A stretch of 64,000 nt of DNA from Methylobacillus glycogenes JCM 2850 (GTDB lineage: Bacteria; Pseudomonadota; Gammaproteobacteria; Burkholderiales; Methylophilaceae): contig NZ_BAMT01000009.1 in the NCBI RefSeq assembly GCF_000617925.1, positions 1 to 64,000 of the forward strand. Direction: 5' to 3'. The number at the start of each line of letters is the position of its first letter. Positions within the stretch are counted from its first letter, which is position 1. Positions 19,493-28,786 of this stretch are shown in pieces. The notes under the pieces were generated by a model. It did not search any database and was not told where the DNA came from. It worked only from the letters and a program-made list of their open reading frames with translations. Position numbers and translations under genes: made by a program.

Positions 19493-20314
19493 ATGACGCT
19501 AATCCCAGAAATCAAGCCGCAACAATCCATAGAACTCTTGAAAGAGCTGCATATCCTCACCCGGGATGGCAAACTCAATCAGGACACCCGACGCAAACTC
19601 AAGCAGGTTTACCATCTTTACCAGTTTATAGAGCCTTTGCTGACTGAGGTCATGCAAGAGCAGGCCGACCCGGTGCTGGTAGACCATGGCGCTGGCAAAT
19701 CCTATCTGGGCTTTATTCTTTACGATCTCTTTCTCAAGCAGCAAGCCACGGGGCGTGTCATGGGCATAGAAACCCGTGGCGAGCTGGTGGAAAAATCACG
19801 CGCGTTGGCGCAGCGGCTGGGGTTTGGCCGCATGGATTTTCTACACCTCAGTGTGGAAGACGCCATCACCACCGAACAATTACCCGCGCAAGTGGATATC
19901 GTCACGGCGCTGCATGCATGCAACACTGCTACCGATGATGCCATACGCTTTGGTCTGGAAAAACGCGCGCAATTCATGGTGCTGGTGCCGTGCTGTCAGG
20001 CCGAGGTGGCCGAGGTGTTGCGCAAGCACAAGAGCGAGTCTTTTGGCCTGACACCTCTGGCGGAAATCTGGCGTCATCCGCTGCATACACGTGAGTTTGG
20101 CAGCCAGATCACCAATGTGCTGCGCTGTTTGCAACTGGAGGCCCATGGCTATCAGGTGACGGTGACCGAGCTGGTGGGCTGGGAACATTCAATGAAGAAT
20201 GAATTGATTATCGCGCGCTACAAGAACAGCCCCAGGCGCAATGCGCAGGAGCGCCTGGAGCAGATACTGAGCTCACTCAATCTGGCAGATTTGCGCTCGC
20301 GGTTTATCTATTAA
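19493..20314 (+). CDS. Class I SAM-dependent methyltransferase (Methyltransf_32-like)
   Basis: 273 residues, soluble. The SAM-binding glycine motif VDHGAGKSYLGFILYDLF is at about residue 62, and VTALHACNTATDDAIRFGL (about 139) with VLVPCCQAEVAEVL matches the 'LHACDTATDDA ... PCCQ' signature of the Methyltransf_32 family, whose eukaryotic relatives include GSTCD-like proteins. The substrate is unknown. The ATG at 19493 has a weak ribosome site. It stands about 100 bp after the hypothetical gene on the same strand. Behind it 20314-20350 contains a doubled AATTAAGACTTCATT. Confidence 0.8.
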   Translation: MTLIPEIKPQQSIELLKELHILTRDGKLNQDTRRKLKQVYHLYQFIEPLLTEVMQEQADPVLVDHGAGKSYLGFILYDLFLKQQATGRVMGIETRGELVEKSRALAQRLGFGRMDFLHLSVEDAITTEQLPAQVDIVTALHACNTATDDAIRFGLEKRAQFMVLVPCCQAEVAEVLRKHKSESFGLTPLAEIWRHPLHTREFGSQITNVLRCLQLEAHGYQVTVTELVGWEHSMKNELIIARYKNSPRRNAQERLEQILSSLNLADLRSRFIY

Positions 20315-20402
20315 TTAAGACTTCATTTAATTAAGACTTCATTAAGCCCAGTAAATTAGGCCGCAGAAACCTTAATCCTTAAGGCACCTGCAGCCTAGAT
20401 AT

Positions 20403-21347
20403 TTATTGGGATTTGCGCGGAATCTGATCTGCGGGGATATCGCGCAAGCTGCCAAAGGTCAAGGCATACTGCCGTGTGATTTCGGCACCAAAGAAGAAAA
20501 TTTGCGCCGAGTAGTACACCCACAGCAACAGCGCAATCAAGGAGCCAGCCGCGCCAAAGCTGGAGGCCACGGCACTATTGCCCAGATAAATGCCGATCAG
20601 GGTTTTGCCCAGGCCAAACAGGATGGCGGTGAACGCTGCGCCTACCCACACATCTGACCACGGTAATTTCACGTCGGGCAGCATTTTGTAGATCACCGCA
20701 AACATTGAAGTAATTACGCCAAAGCTCACCAGGGCTGATACCTGCTTGAATATGCCTATGGTGGTGATAAAGCGCCCAACAAAGTCGGCAGCAAACTGCT
20801 CAACCAATGCCAGCCCTGCGTTGACCAGCAATGAGGTGAGCAAGAGGAAGGCCAGCGAGAGAATGATGCTGAAGGAGAGCAAGCGGGTTTTCAATAAAGC
20901 ACTTACCGCTTGCTTGCCACCTTGCGCCTGCGGCTTGCTGGTTTCCCAGACCTCATCAAGACTTGCCTTCAGTTCCGCAAATACCGTGGTTGCGCCTATG
21001 AACAGCAGCGTACTGGCAATCAGGGTGGCAATAATGCCGGATTTGGGATTGCTGGATTTGGCGAGCATGCTCTGTATCACCTGCGCGCCGCTATCGCCAA
21101 CCAGATCAGAAATCTGCGCCACAATTTCACCGTGTGCCGCGCGCTCGCCAAGAAAATAGCCCGCAATCGCAATCACCAGCACCAGAATGGGGGTGAGCGA
21201 AAACATGGTGTAGAAGGCAAGCGCTGCGCCCTTGCTGGTGGCTCTGTGTGAAAACCAGGACAGCACGGATTGCAGGAATAGCTGACGCAGGCATTTCAGC
21301 CTATGCAGGGATTGCTGGCTCAGGCCACGGATAAAATTTCTGATCAA
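20403..21347 (-). CDS. YihY/BrkB family inner-membrane protein
   Basis: 314 residues with about six membrane helices. The opening FSHRATSKGAALAFYTMFSLTPILVLVIAIAGYFLG (in parts) and the C-terminal LLLWVYYSAQIFFFGAEITRQYA are diagnostic of the YihY/BrkB (formerly 'RNase BN') family. The transport role is unknown. The start is a TTG at 21347 behind a strong GAGGAG site. It follows the copper-chaperone gene by about 54 bp on the same strand. Confidence 0.9.
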   Translation of the reverse strand: MIRNFIRGLSQQSLHRLKCLRQLFLQSVLSWFSHRATSKGAALAFYTMFSLTPILVLVIAIAGYFLGERAAHGEIVAQISDLVGDSGAQVIQSMLAKSSNPKSGIIATLIASTLLFIGATTVFAELKASLDEVWETSKPQAQGGKQAVSALLKTRLLSFSIILSLAFLLLTSLLVNAGLALVEQFAADFVGRFITTIGIFKQVSALVSFGVITSMFAVIYKMLPDVKLPWSDVWVGAAFTAILFGLGKTLIGIYLGNSAVASSFGAAGSLIALLLWVYYSAQIFFFGAEITRQYALTFGSLRDIPADQIPRKSQ

Positions 21348-21401
21348 TATGGACTCCTCAATCTGGCTGGTTTTTATTTTGCCGACATCAATACGCTGCC
21401 A

Positions 21402-22008
21402 TCAGTGTCCATGTACCGGCAGGCCATAAGCTGCCGGAGTGCGTCCGTTCAGGATAATGTTGAGGTTTTCCTGGCGGTTGTGCTTGTCCACGAAAATCAA
21501 GGTCAGTGGGATATTGTCACCCGCTTTTACCGGGCCTTTGATGCCAGTCAACATCAGATGCAGGCCGCCGGGTTTGAGTTCCACAACGCGCTTCGGTTCC
21601 AGCGCCATTTCAGAAACCTGACGCATTTTCATGACGCCGTTATCCACTTGAACATCGTGTAGCTCCACCTTATCGGCAAAGGCTGAGCTGGCGCCAACCA
21701 GAACCATGCTGATCTGCCATCATGCGCAGATAACCCGCAGCCACTTGTTGGCCGGGCGCTGTGGTGCGTACCCAGGGATCTACAACGGTGACTTCGGCTT
21801 GAGCAGGAACGGCAACTGCCAGCAATGGCAGAAGCAGTCCAAAAGCTGGCAGAAGGCGATGGATTTTACCTGAGCGCAGAGTGCGTAATGTCAGCCTGGG
21901 AGTGTTTGCAGGCACAAGCAAAGAGACGGCTTGCCCAAGCTGGCAAAGCCAGGGAGATAACCGGGCGCGCCAGTCGGCAAGCGGGTGGTAGCGGTTTGGC
22001 ATAGGCAT
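21402..22008 (-). CDS. PCu(A)C periplasmic copper chaperone (frameshifted here)
   Basis: The first frame carries a hydrophobic leader (HRLLPAFGLLLPLLAVAVPAQA) and the mature start EVTVVDPWVRTTAPGQQVAAGY. The second frame continues with SSAFADKVELHDVQV, GVMKMRQV and GGLHLMLTGIK. The H-x(n)-M and H-x-M ligands are those that bind Cu(I) in this family, which delivers copper to cytochrome oxidase CuA. The switch near 21700 needs a net +1 or -2 correction. The start is uncertain: the 60 residues before the hydrophobic leader are unusual, and a shorter protein is possible. Confidence 0.82.
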
Positions 22009-22102
22009 GGCTCATATTAGCATGATGTCAGTGGCTATGATGGTGACATGCCTTAATGCGGGCAGCACTCGCTTACGGCTTACCAGCAAGCTTATAAAGC
22101 AA

Positions 22103-22126
22103 AGGGCTGCCTTGTGCGGCAGCCCT
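22103..22126 (-). terminator. Rho-independent terminator after the oxidoreductase gene
   Basis: A perfect 9-bp stem AGGGCTGCC/GGCAGCCCT with a six-base loop is followed on the minus strand by TTTGCTTTAT. It sits just beyond the stop of the gene at 22150-23178. Confidence 0.8.
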
Positions 22127-22149
22127 CTTGGCTGAACGTATGCCTAGGT

Positions 22150-23178
22150 TTAAAAGCCCTGTAGCACAATTTTGCCTATGGTATTGCCTGACTCCAGTGC
22201 GGCATGCGCTTGCCTGAGGTTGGCGGCATTGATGGGGCTGAGCGTCTGATTAAGCGTAGTGCGTAAAATGCCCTGATCTACCAACCTGGCCACTTCATTA
22301 AGCAGGTAATGCTGTTGAATCATGTCTTCAGTCTGGTACATGGCGCGGGTGAACATCATCTCCCAGCATAAACGTGCGCTTTTGTTTTTGAGCGGCGCCA
22401 CATCCAGCAATTCTGCATTTTCAACGATGCTGCAAACAGCGCCTTGTGGGGCAACCACAGTGACCGCCGCAGGCATGTGCTGGTCGGTATTGTTGAGTAT
22501 CAGCACGTAATCCACATATTCCCGTCCCAGGGTACGCACCTGTTGCACCAGATCAGCACGATGATCAATCACATGGTGCGCGCCCAATTCCAGGCACCAG
22601 GCACGGGATTCGGCGCGGGAGGCGGTGGCGATCACTTCCAGCCCAGCCACCTTGGCAGCCAGCTGAATGGCAATCGAACCCACACCGCCAGCGCCGCCTA
22701 TAATGAGTATGCTCTGGCGCTTGGTAACTTGTGGCGGCGTCTTGACCTGCAGACGGTCAAACAGCGATTCCCATGCTGTAATTGCGGTCAGCGGCAGGGC
22801 GGCGGCTTCGGCAATACTGAGGCTGGCAGGCTTGTGACCGACAATGCGCTCGTCCACCAACTGAAACTCACTATTGCTGCCAGCGCGGGTGATATCGCCA
22901 GCGTAGTACACCACATCACCTACCTTGAACAGGCTGACTTCTGCACCAACTGCGACTACCGTGCCTGCAGCATCCCAGCCTAGTACGCGTGGCTGGCTTT
23001 CCACCTTATCTTTGGGTGCGCGCACCTTGGTATCTACAGGGTTGACGGCAATGGCTTCTACCTTAACCAGAAGATCACGCGGGCCTGGACTGGGTTGCGG
23101 CAGCGTCACATCCACTAGGGATTCCGGGTCTGCAATAGGCAGGTAGCGGGTAAGGGCAATGGCTTTCATCGTGCTCAT
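22150..23178 (-). CDS. Zinc-type alcohol dehydrogenase-like / quinone oxidoreductase family protein
   Basis: 342 residues from the ATG at 23178 (AAGGAAAC site). It is a medium-chain dehydrogenase with the GroES-like N-domain (AIAVNPVDTKVRAP, VLGWDAAGTVVAVG) and the nucleotide motif IIGGAGGVGSIAIQLA at about residue 175. It lacks the usual structural-zinc cysteine cluster, so despite the family name it is probably a zinc-independent NADPH reductase. It is divergent from an HxlR regulator with a palindromic operator between them, which suggests induction by reactive electrophiles or quinones (inference from HxlR family behaviour). Confidence 0.88.
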   Translation of the reverse strand: MSTMKAIALTRYLPIADPESLVDVTLPQPSPGPRDLLVKVEAIAVNPVDTKVRAPKDKVESQPRVLGWDAAGTVVAVGAEVSLFKVGDVVYYAGDITRAGSNSEFQLVDERIVGHKPASLSIAEAAALPLTAITAWESLFDRLQVKTPPQVTKRQSILIIGGAGGVGSIAIQLAAKVAGLEVIATASRAESRAWCLELGAHHVIDHRADLVQQVRTLGREYVDYVLILNNTDQHMPAAVTVVAPQGAVCSIVENAELLDVAPLKNKSARLCWEMMFTRAMYQTEDMIQQHYLLNEVARLVDQGILRTTLNQTLSPINAANLRQAHAALESGNTIGKIVLQGF

Positions 23179-23236
23179 ATAGTTTCCTTGACTATGGTGG
23201 GATGAGGCGTATTCTTGACCAATGCTTCTGTATTCA

Positions 23237-23278
23237 CAAGTACGCACAATTTTTGCATATAGTATCCAAAATGATACT
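23237..23278. promoter_or_regulatory. Candidate HxlR operators in the divergent promoter
   Basis: A perfect inverted repeat AGTATC-N6-GATACT (23261-23278) lies between the oxidoreductase and hxlR-type genes. Beside it, CAAGTACGCACAATTT (23237-23252) recurs exactly at 24324-24339 upstream of the SRPBCC gene. HxlR proteins bind dyads of TACT/AGTA type, so these are likely operator sites. Confidence 0.6.
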
Positions 23279-23314
23279 AATGGAAACGCTAATTAAGCAG
23301 GAAAGACGCTCACC

Positions 23315-23701
23315 ATGGCTAAACATGAATCCTATGACTGTGTAGCAGGGTGCCCGGTTGAGGCTACTCTGGAATTGATAGGCGGTAAATGGAAAGGGCT
23401 GCTGCTTTACCATCTGCTAGAAGGTACTCAGCGTTTCAATGCGCTTAAACGCATGTTGCCCAATATCACCCAGCGCATGCTGACCAACCAGTTGCGCGAA
23501 TTGGAGTCTGCTGGGCTAGTGCACAGGCAGGTCTATGCCGAGGTGCCACCGCGCGTGGAGTACAGCCTGACGGAGCATGGCCGCAGCCTTGCTCCCATAC
23601 TCAATGCACTGAAAACCTGGGGGGAGCAACATCTGGATCGCAGTACTTGCAGCCAGGATTCAGCGTCAGGTACTGCGGAGCAGGCGTCTATTGGTGCTTG
23701 A
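23315..23701 (+). CDS. HxlR family winged-helix regulator
   Basis: 128 residues. [40 protein letters not shown] and [10 protein letters not shown] are textbook HxlR motifs. A cysteine at about residue 9 or 13 could act as the redox/electrophile sensor, as in the YodB and HypR members. It is divergent from the oxidoreductase it probably controls. Its 3' end overlaps the 3' end of the SRPBCC gene on the opposite strand. Confidence 0.92.
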   Translation: MAKHESYDCVAGCPVEATLELIGGKWKGLLLYHLLEGTQRFNALKRMLPNITQRMLTNQLRELESAGLVHRQVYAEVPPRVEYSLTEHGRSLAPILNALKTWGEQHLDRSTCSQDSASGTAEQASIGA

Positions 23702-24246
23702 TCACGCGTTTCCAGCTTCTGCTTCAAGCTGGCTAGCCCAGACTCATAGACCTGGGTGATCACCTTGCGTGCAGTGTCATCATCCTGATCAGGCGGAATC
23801 TGGCCCTTGCCTTGATAAGCGCGGTTGAAATGACCCTGCCAATGTACCTCGGTTTTTCCCTGTGCCAGCTTTTTGACCGTGATGGTGGCGGAGTAGTCTG
23901 AAATTGGCAGCACGCTGGTGATGATGGCGTATTGGATACGCATCTTGCTTTGATCAAGGCTGATCAGGTTTTCAGTGATAGTCCCGCCATCCTTGAGCGT
24001 CAACACACGCACCGTTTCTGTTTTGCCATTGGCGGCAGAGCGGCTTTCAAGTTGGGTGCTGGCAATCGCCGGATGCCAGTTTTGCATGCCGCCAAAATCA
24101 CCCGCCAGCGCCCAGACCTTTTGCGCATCGGCGTTGATGGTGATGGATTTACTCACTTGCAAGCTGGTTTTTCCTTGCGCAACGGTGTTGAGTGGCAGGG
24201 CAAACGTGGTGAGCATGGCCAGTAGTATGGGTAAGCCTGTTTTCAT
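23533..24246 (-). CDS. Exported SRPBCC (START-like) family protein
   Basis: 237 residues from the ATG at 24246 with a GGAGG site. The signal peptide [20 protein letters not shown] is followed by an SRPBCC fold ([41 protein letters not shown]). These polyketide-cyclase/dehydrase-like domains bind hydrophobic ligands. The reading frame runs 169 bp antisense into the hxlR coding region; the last ~50 residues look non-native, so a frameshift near 23690 may have removed the true stop. The real C-terminus is probably around RDQAPIDAC. Confidence 0.78.
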   Translation of the reverse strand: MKTGLPILLAMLTTFALPLNTVAQGKTSLQVSKSITINADAQKVWALAGDFGGMQNWHPAIASTQLESRSAANGKTETVRVLTLKDGGTITENLISLDQSKMRIQYAIITSVLPISDYSATITVKKLAQGKTEVHWQGHFNRAYQGKGQIPPDQDDDTARKVITQVYESGLASLKQKLETRDQAPIDACSAVPDAESWLQVLRSRCCSPQVFSALSMGARLRPCSVRLYSTRGGTSA

Positions 24247-24323
24247 GATGCAATTCCTCCAGATAAAAAGAGATGTTGGACTCAAGCCCAGCAATCCCAT
24301 TTTATAAAGCTGAGCTTGAGCCG

Positions 24324-24339
24324 CAAGTACGCACAATTT
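24324..24339. repeat. Second copy of the 16-bp promoter motif
   Basis: CAAGTACGCACAATTT is an exact copy of 23237-23252, placed 78 bp upstream of the SRPBCC start as the first is 59 bp upstream of the oxidoreductase start. The following bases (TCTGCAGTAAGT against TTTGCATATAGT) are also alike. It suggests shared control by the HxlR protein. Confidence 0.6.
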
Positions 24340-24435
24340 CTGCAGTAAGTGCATAAAACCATACCCATGACTAAGCGCCAGCGCGGTTGCCAGCACGGGA
24401 ATGTCAGGTAGCCATGTTAGAATCCCACCCCATCT

Positions 24436-27400
24436 ATGAGTACATCCAGCCCTATCTCCGAACGCCAGTTATTGCAACGCATGCTGGCTGAAATTCCTTC
24501 CTGCATGTTGCAAGACCAGTTTGCCTTCAAGCGCCGCATCCAGCAGTTGGACGCCATGGCGCAACAAGGCAAGCCAGTCACCAAATCCATGACCGAGCTG
24601 GTCACCAAGCTGCATGCCTCGGCGCTACGCCGCGCGCAGCGGCAGGAAAAACTGCCCAAGCCAGACTATCCTGAGCAACTTCCGGTTAGCGCACGCAAGG
24701 ATGAAATTGCCGAAGCCATCAGCAAGCATCAGGTGGTGATTGTCAGTGGCGAGACTGGCTCTGGCAAAACAACGCAGTTGCCCAAAATCTGTCTGGAGTT
24801 GGGCCGTGGTGTGGGAGGTTTAATCGGCCATACCCAACCCAGGCGTATTGCTGCGCGCTCTGTTGCCTCGCGCATTGCACAGGAACTCTCTTCACCGCTG
24901 GGTGAGGTGGTGGGTTATAAGGTCAGGTTTAACGATAAGTTGTCGCAGGATAGTTATATCAAGCTGATGACGGACGGTATTCTGCTGGCTGAGACTCAAG
25001 GCGACCGTTACCTTAATGCCTACGACACCATCATTATCGATGAGGCGCATGAGCGCAGCCTGAATATTGATTTTCTGCTGGGTTATCTCAAGCAGTTATT
25101 GCCACGCAGGCCAGACCTCAAGGTCATTGTTACTTCCGCTACCATAGATGCAGCACGCTTCTCCAGCCATTTCAATGGCGCACCCGTGATTGAAGTTTCT
25201 GGCCGCACCTACCCGGTAGAAGTGCGTTACCGTGCCTTGGGCAATCGCCGCAGCCTGCAGTTATCTGCCAAGTCCGAGCCACAGGCCAATAAAGCTGTGG
25301 AGATGCCTACGCTGGCACTTGAGGCAGATGCTGCGTCTGTTGAACCCGATGTTAAAACCAGTAGCAACGCCAGCCCCGAGTTCAAGCGCAAGGCAGGTAA
25401 TCTTGATCCTTCGCTGCGTAAATGGCTGGAAGATGATGACGTGGAGCTGCTGGGCCAGGATTTGATGGGTGTGCAGCGCAAGCCACGGGCAGCCGCTAGC
25501 TGGCTGGAGGAGGATGACGCCGAAGAAGCCATGGAAGAGGCCATACTTGATTCGGTTGAACAGTTATCCAGACTGGGCGGCGGCGATATTCTGGTGTTTC
25601 TGCCCGGCGAGCGCGAGATTCGAGACACTGCAGATTATTTAGGCAAGCACCTGCGCCATGTGGAAATCCTGCCGCTGTTTGCGCGACTGTCCATAGAAGA
25701 TCAGCAAAAGGTGTTCCGCAATAGTAGCGGCCGCCGTGTGGTGCTTTCCACTAATGTGGCTGAGACCTCGCTGACCGTGCCCGGTATCAAGTATGTGATT
25801 GATACTGGCCTGGCACGGGTGAATCGCTATAGTGCGCGCGCCAAGGTAGAGCAGTTACAGGTAGAAAAGATTTCGCAGGCAGCGGCGCGGCAGCGCGCGG
25901 GCCGCTGTGGCCGGGTTTCCAACGGTATCTGCATACGCCTTTATGACGAGGCGGATTTCAATAACCGCCCGGAGTTTACTGACCCTGAAATCCTGCGCTC
26001 ATCGCTGGCAGCGGTAATTTTGCGCATGGCGGCGCTCAAGCTTGGTGATGTGCAGGCTTTCCCGTTCATAGAACCGCCAAGCTCGCGCTATATCGCCGAT
26101 GGTTACCAGCTATTGCAGGAACTGGGCGCGGTGGATGCCGAGCAGCAGATCACTGAGGTTGGCCGCCAGTTGGCACGTTTGCCGCTGGACCCACGCGTGG
26201 GCCGCATGATCCTGGAGGCAAAGAAGCAGGGCTGTGTGCGCGAGATTTTGATTATTGCCAGTGCGCTGGCAATACAAGACCCCCGTGAGCGCCCTATGGA
26301 CAAGCGCGAGGCGGCTGATCAGGCGCATGCCAAATTCCATGTGGAACACTCTGATTTTATGGGCTTTATCAAGCTATGGGAGTTTTACGAGGAAGCGCTC
26401 AAAACCAAAAAATCCAACAAGGACTTGCTGAATAAATGCCACAGCAATTTCCTTTCCTTCCTGCGGCTCAAGGAATGGCGTGAACTGTTCCAACAGCTAC
26501 GCGAGATTGCCGAGGAGCTGGAACTCAAGCTCAACGAAGCGCCTGCCAGCTTTGAACAGGTACACCGTGCCTTGCTGGCAGGGCTGTTGGGCAATATAGG
26601 CTTCAAGGATGGCGATGCCGACAACTACCTGGGCGCGCGCGGCATACGCTTCCATGTGGCCCCAGGTTCGGCCTTGAAAAAGGCCAGACCCAAGTGGGTG
26701 ATGGCGGCAGAGTTGATGGAAACCACCAAGCTTTATGCCCGCTGTGTGGCGCGTATAGACCCGGACTGGATAGAACCACTGGCGCGTGAATTGACGCAAA
26801 GCCATTACAGTGACCCGCGCTGGGAGCGCAAGACCGCACAAGTGGCGGCCTGGGAAAGAGTCAGCCTCTACGGCCTCACCGTGGTGCCGCGCCGCCGCGT
26901 GCATTACGGCCCCATAGACCCGCAGCAAAGCCGGGAGATTTTTATTCGCGAAGCGCTGGCGAATATGGAGTTTGATACCCGTGCGGCCTTTTTCAGTGCC
27001 AACCAGCGTTTGATTGCCGAGATTGAGGAATTGGAGCACAAGGCCAGACGTCAGGATGTGCTGGTGGATGAGCACACCTTGTTTGCCTTCTATGACGCAT
27101 TGATTCCTCAGGGCATTTTCAATGGGGCCAGCTTTGAGAAATGGCGCGAGGATGAGGAAAAAACCAAACCACGCCTGCTGTATCTCACGCGTGATGACCT
27201 CATGCGCCACGGCGCAGCAGGCATTACCGAGGTGCAATTCCCCGAGCAACTGGCGCTGGATGGGGTGCAACTGCCCTTGAAGTATAGATTTGAGCCTGGC
27301 CACGCGCTGGATGGCGTCACAGCCACCGTGCCGCTGGCGCTGCTCAACCAGCTTAACCCGCAGCAGGCGGAATGGCTGGTGCCTGGCATGATACGGGAGA

Positions 27401-28599
27401 AGGTCACCGCCCTGATCAAGGCCTTGCCCAAGACCTTGCGCCGCGTGTGTGTCCCTGTGCCGGATTTTGTCACTGGCTTCCTCGAAGCCACAGGCAAGCA
27501 GCGCGAGCCTTTGTTGCCCACGCTGGCGGCTTATATCCAGCAACGTACCGGGCTTAAGCTAGCGACCAGTGAATGGGATACCCAAGGCCTGGATGCGCAC
27601 TTGCTGATGAATTTCCGCGTGGTGGATGAAAAAAACCGCGAGCTGGGCAGTGGCCGCGACTGGCATGCGCTCAAGGCACAACTGGGGCAGGCGGCACAGC
27701 TGACCTTCCGCAACACTTCTCCCGGCATAGAAAAAACCGGGCTTAAGCAATGGGATTTTGGTGACCTGCCAGCTACGCTGAGTTTTAGCCGTGAGGGCCG
27801 TCAACTGACGGGGTATCCCGCGCTGGAAGATCATGGTGACAGTGTGGCGATCAAGCTGTTTGACACGGCGCAAGCGGCAGAAGCCTCACAACGCGCAGGG
27901 GTGCGCCGCCTGCTACGCTTTGAGCTTAAAGAGCAGATGAAGCAACTGGAAAAAGGCCTGCCGGGTTTTAATCAGTATGCCTTGCAGTTGCGCCATATCA
28001 TGACGCCAGAGGAATTACGCGAAGATATGCTGGTGGCGATTACCGACCGGGCCTTTATTGCCGATGACGGCCTGCCACGCAACAACCAGGATTTCATGGC
28101 CTTGAAAACCCGAGCCCGCACGCGCTTGCCCGCGGTCGTGGATAGTGCTGGCCGCCTGGCGACGGCGATTGCAGAGGAATATACCTTGCTGACGCAAAAG
28201 TTGAACGGTGTGCCTAGCAGCCTGTCCAGAATTAAGAAGGAAGTGGAAACCCAGCTGGCGCGCCTGCTGCCCAAACGCTTCTTTAGCGCTACACCCTGGG
28301 ATAGCCTGCAACATCTACCGCGCTATCTCAAGGCCATGCGGTTGCGTCTGGATAAATATCCCGCCAGTGTTGAGCGCGATACCCGCAGTGGCCAGGTGGT
28401 GCAGCAGCTATGGGAGCGTTGGGAAAGCAAAGTGCTAACCTTGCGCAAAGCCAATCATGAGGTGCCTAGCGCCTTGCTGGATTACCGCTGGTTATTGGAG
28501 GAGTTGAGGGTGTCGTTGTTTGCGCAAGAGCTCAAGACCCCATTCCCGGTATCGGCCAAACGTTTGGACAAGGTGTGGGAAGATTTGAGTCGCGCTTGA
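24436..28599 (+). CDS. hrpA: ATP-dependent RNA helicase HrpA (DEAH box)
   Basis: 1387 residues. Motif I GETGSGKTTQLPK, Ia TQPRRIAARS, II IIDEAHERS, III VTSATIDAARF, and VI QRAGRCGRVSNG lead into the HA2, OB-fold and long C-terminal DUF3418 regions typical of HrpA. HrpA resolves stalled ribosomes and structured mRNA. Residues about 275-375, between the two RecA lobes, hold an insertion rich in Glu, Asp and Ala (LEDDDVELL, LEEDDAEEAMEEA) not usual for the family. The start at 24436 has a poor ribosome site. It is a single gene unit. Confidence 0.95.
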   Translation: MSTSSPISERQLLQRMLAEIPSCMLQDQFAFKRRIQQLDAMAQQGKPVTKSMTELVTKLHASALRRAQRQEKLPKPDYPEQLPVSARKDEIAEAISKHQVVIVSGETGSGKTTQLPKICLELGRGVGGLIGHTQPRRIAARSVASRIAQELSSPLGEVVGYKVRFNDKLSQDSYIKLMTDGILLAETQGDRYLNAYDTIIIDEAHERSLNIDFLLGYLKQLLPRRPDLKVIVTSATIDAARFSSHFNGAPVIEVSGRTYPVEVRYRALGNRRSLQLSAKSEPQANKAVEMPTLALEADAASVEPDVKTSSNASPEFKRKAGNLDPSLRKWLEDDDVELLGQDLMGVQRKPRAAASWLEEDDAEEAMEEAILDSVEQLSRLGGGDILVFLPGEREIRDTADYLGKHLRHVEILPLFARLSIEDQQKVFRNSSGRRVVLSTNVAETSLTVPGIKYVIDTGLARVNRYSARAKVEQLQVEKISQAAARQRAGRCGRVSNGICIRLYDEADFNNRPEFTDPEILRSSLAAVILRMAALKLGDVQAFPFIEPPSSRYIADGYQLLQELGAVDAEQQITEVGRQLARLPLDPRVGRMILEAKKQGCVREILIIASALAIQDPRERPMDKREAADQAHAKFHVEHSDFMGFIKLWEFYEEALKTKKSNKDLLNKCHSNFLSFLRLKEWRELFQQLREIAEELELKLNEAPASFEQVHRALLAGLLGNIGFKDGDADNYLGARGIRFHVAPGSALKKARPKWVMAAELMETTKLYARCVARIDPDWIEPLARELTQSHYSDPRWERKTAQVAAWERVSLYGLTVVPRRRVHYGPIDPQQSREIFIREALANMEFDTRAAFFSANQRLIAEIEELEHKARRQDVLVDEHTLFAFYDALIPQGIFNGASFEKWREDEEKTKPRLLYLTRDDLMRHGAAGITEVQFPEQLALDGVQLPLKYRFEPGHALDGVTATVPLALLNQLNPQQAEWLVPGMIREKVTALIKALPKTLRRVCVPVPDFVTGFLEATGKQREPLLPTLAAYIQQRTGLKLATSEWDTQGLDAHLLMNFRVVDEKNRELGSGRDWHALKAQLGQAAQLTFRNTSPGIEKTGLKQWDFGDLPATLSFSREGRQLTGYPALEDHGDSVAIKLFDTAQAAEASQRAGVRRLLRFELKEQMKQLEKGLPGFNQYALQLRHIMTPEELREDMLVAITDRAFIADDGLPRNNQDFMALKTRARTRLPAVVDSAGRLATAIAEEYTLLTQKLNGVPSSLSRIKKEVETQLARLLPKRFFSATPWDSLQHLPRYLKAMRLRLDKYPASVERDTRSGQVVQQLWERWESKVLTLRKANHEVPSALLDYRWLLEELRVSLFAQELKTPFPVSAKRLDKVWEDLSRA

Positions 28600-28624
28600 G
28601 CCATATATGTTTGAACCATATACA

Positions 28625-28654
28625 TTGATCAATATGGCGTTGATCAATATGGCA
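28625..28654 (+). repeat. Tandem 15-bp repeat downstream of hrpA
   Basis: TTGATCAATATGGC plus one variable base occurs twice in tandem, with a degenerate third copy beginning TCGATCAAC at 28655. The units contain palindromic TTGATCAA. No function can be assigned. Confidence 0.6.
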
Positions 28655-28786
28655 TCGATCAACGCAGTGTTGTGATTGATAGCTAGATTAAACCAAATGC
28701 ATGCTTGGCCTGACTTTGTCTGGTCAGCTTTGCTTATAAAATTGCGTACCAGCTTAACTATCAGCTTGGCAACGAGGAGAAACGCA

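Noticed and set aside
26497-27543. 348-residue minus-strand open frame inside hrpA
   Set aside because: Antisense to the conserved HrpA coding frame; composition is that of a complementary-strand shadow.
28604-28665. Repeats after hrpA as a CRISPR array
   Set aside because: Only two perfect 15-bp units without spacers; no cas genes in the window.
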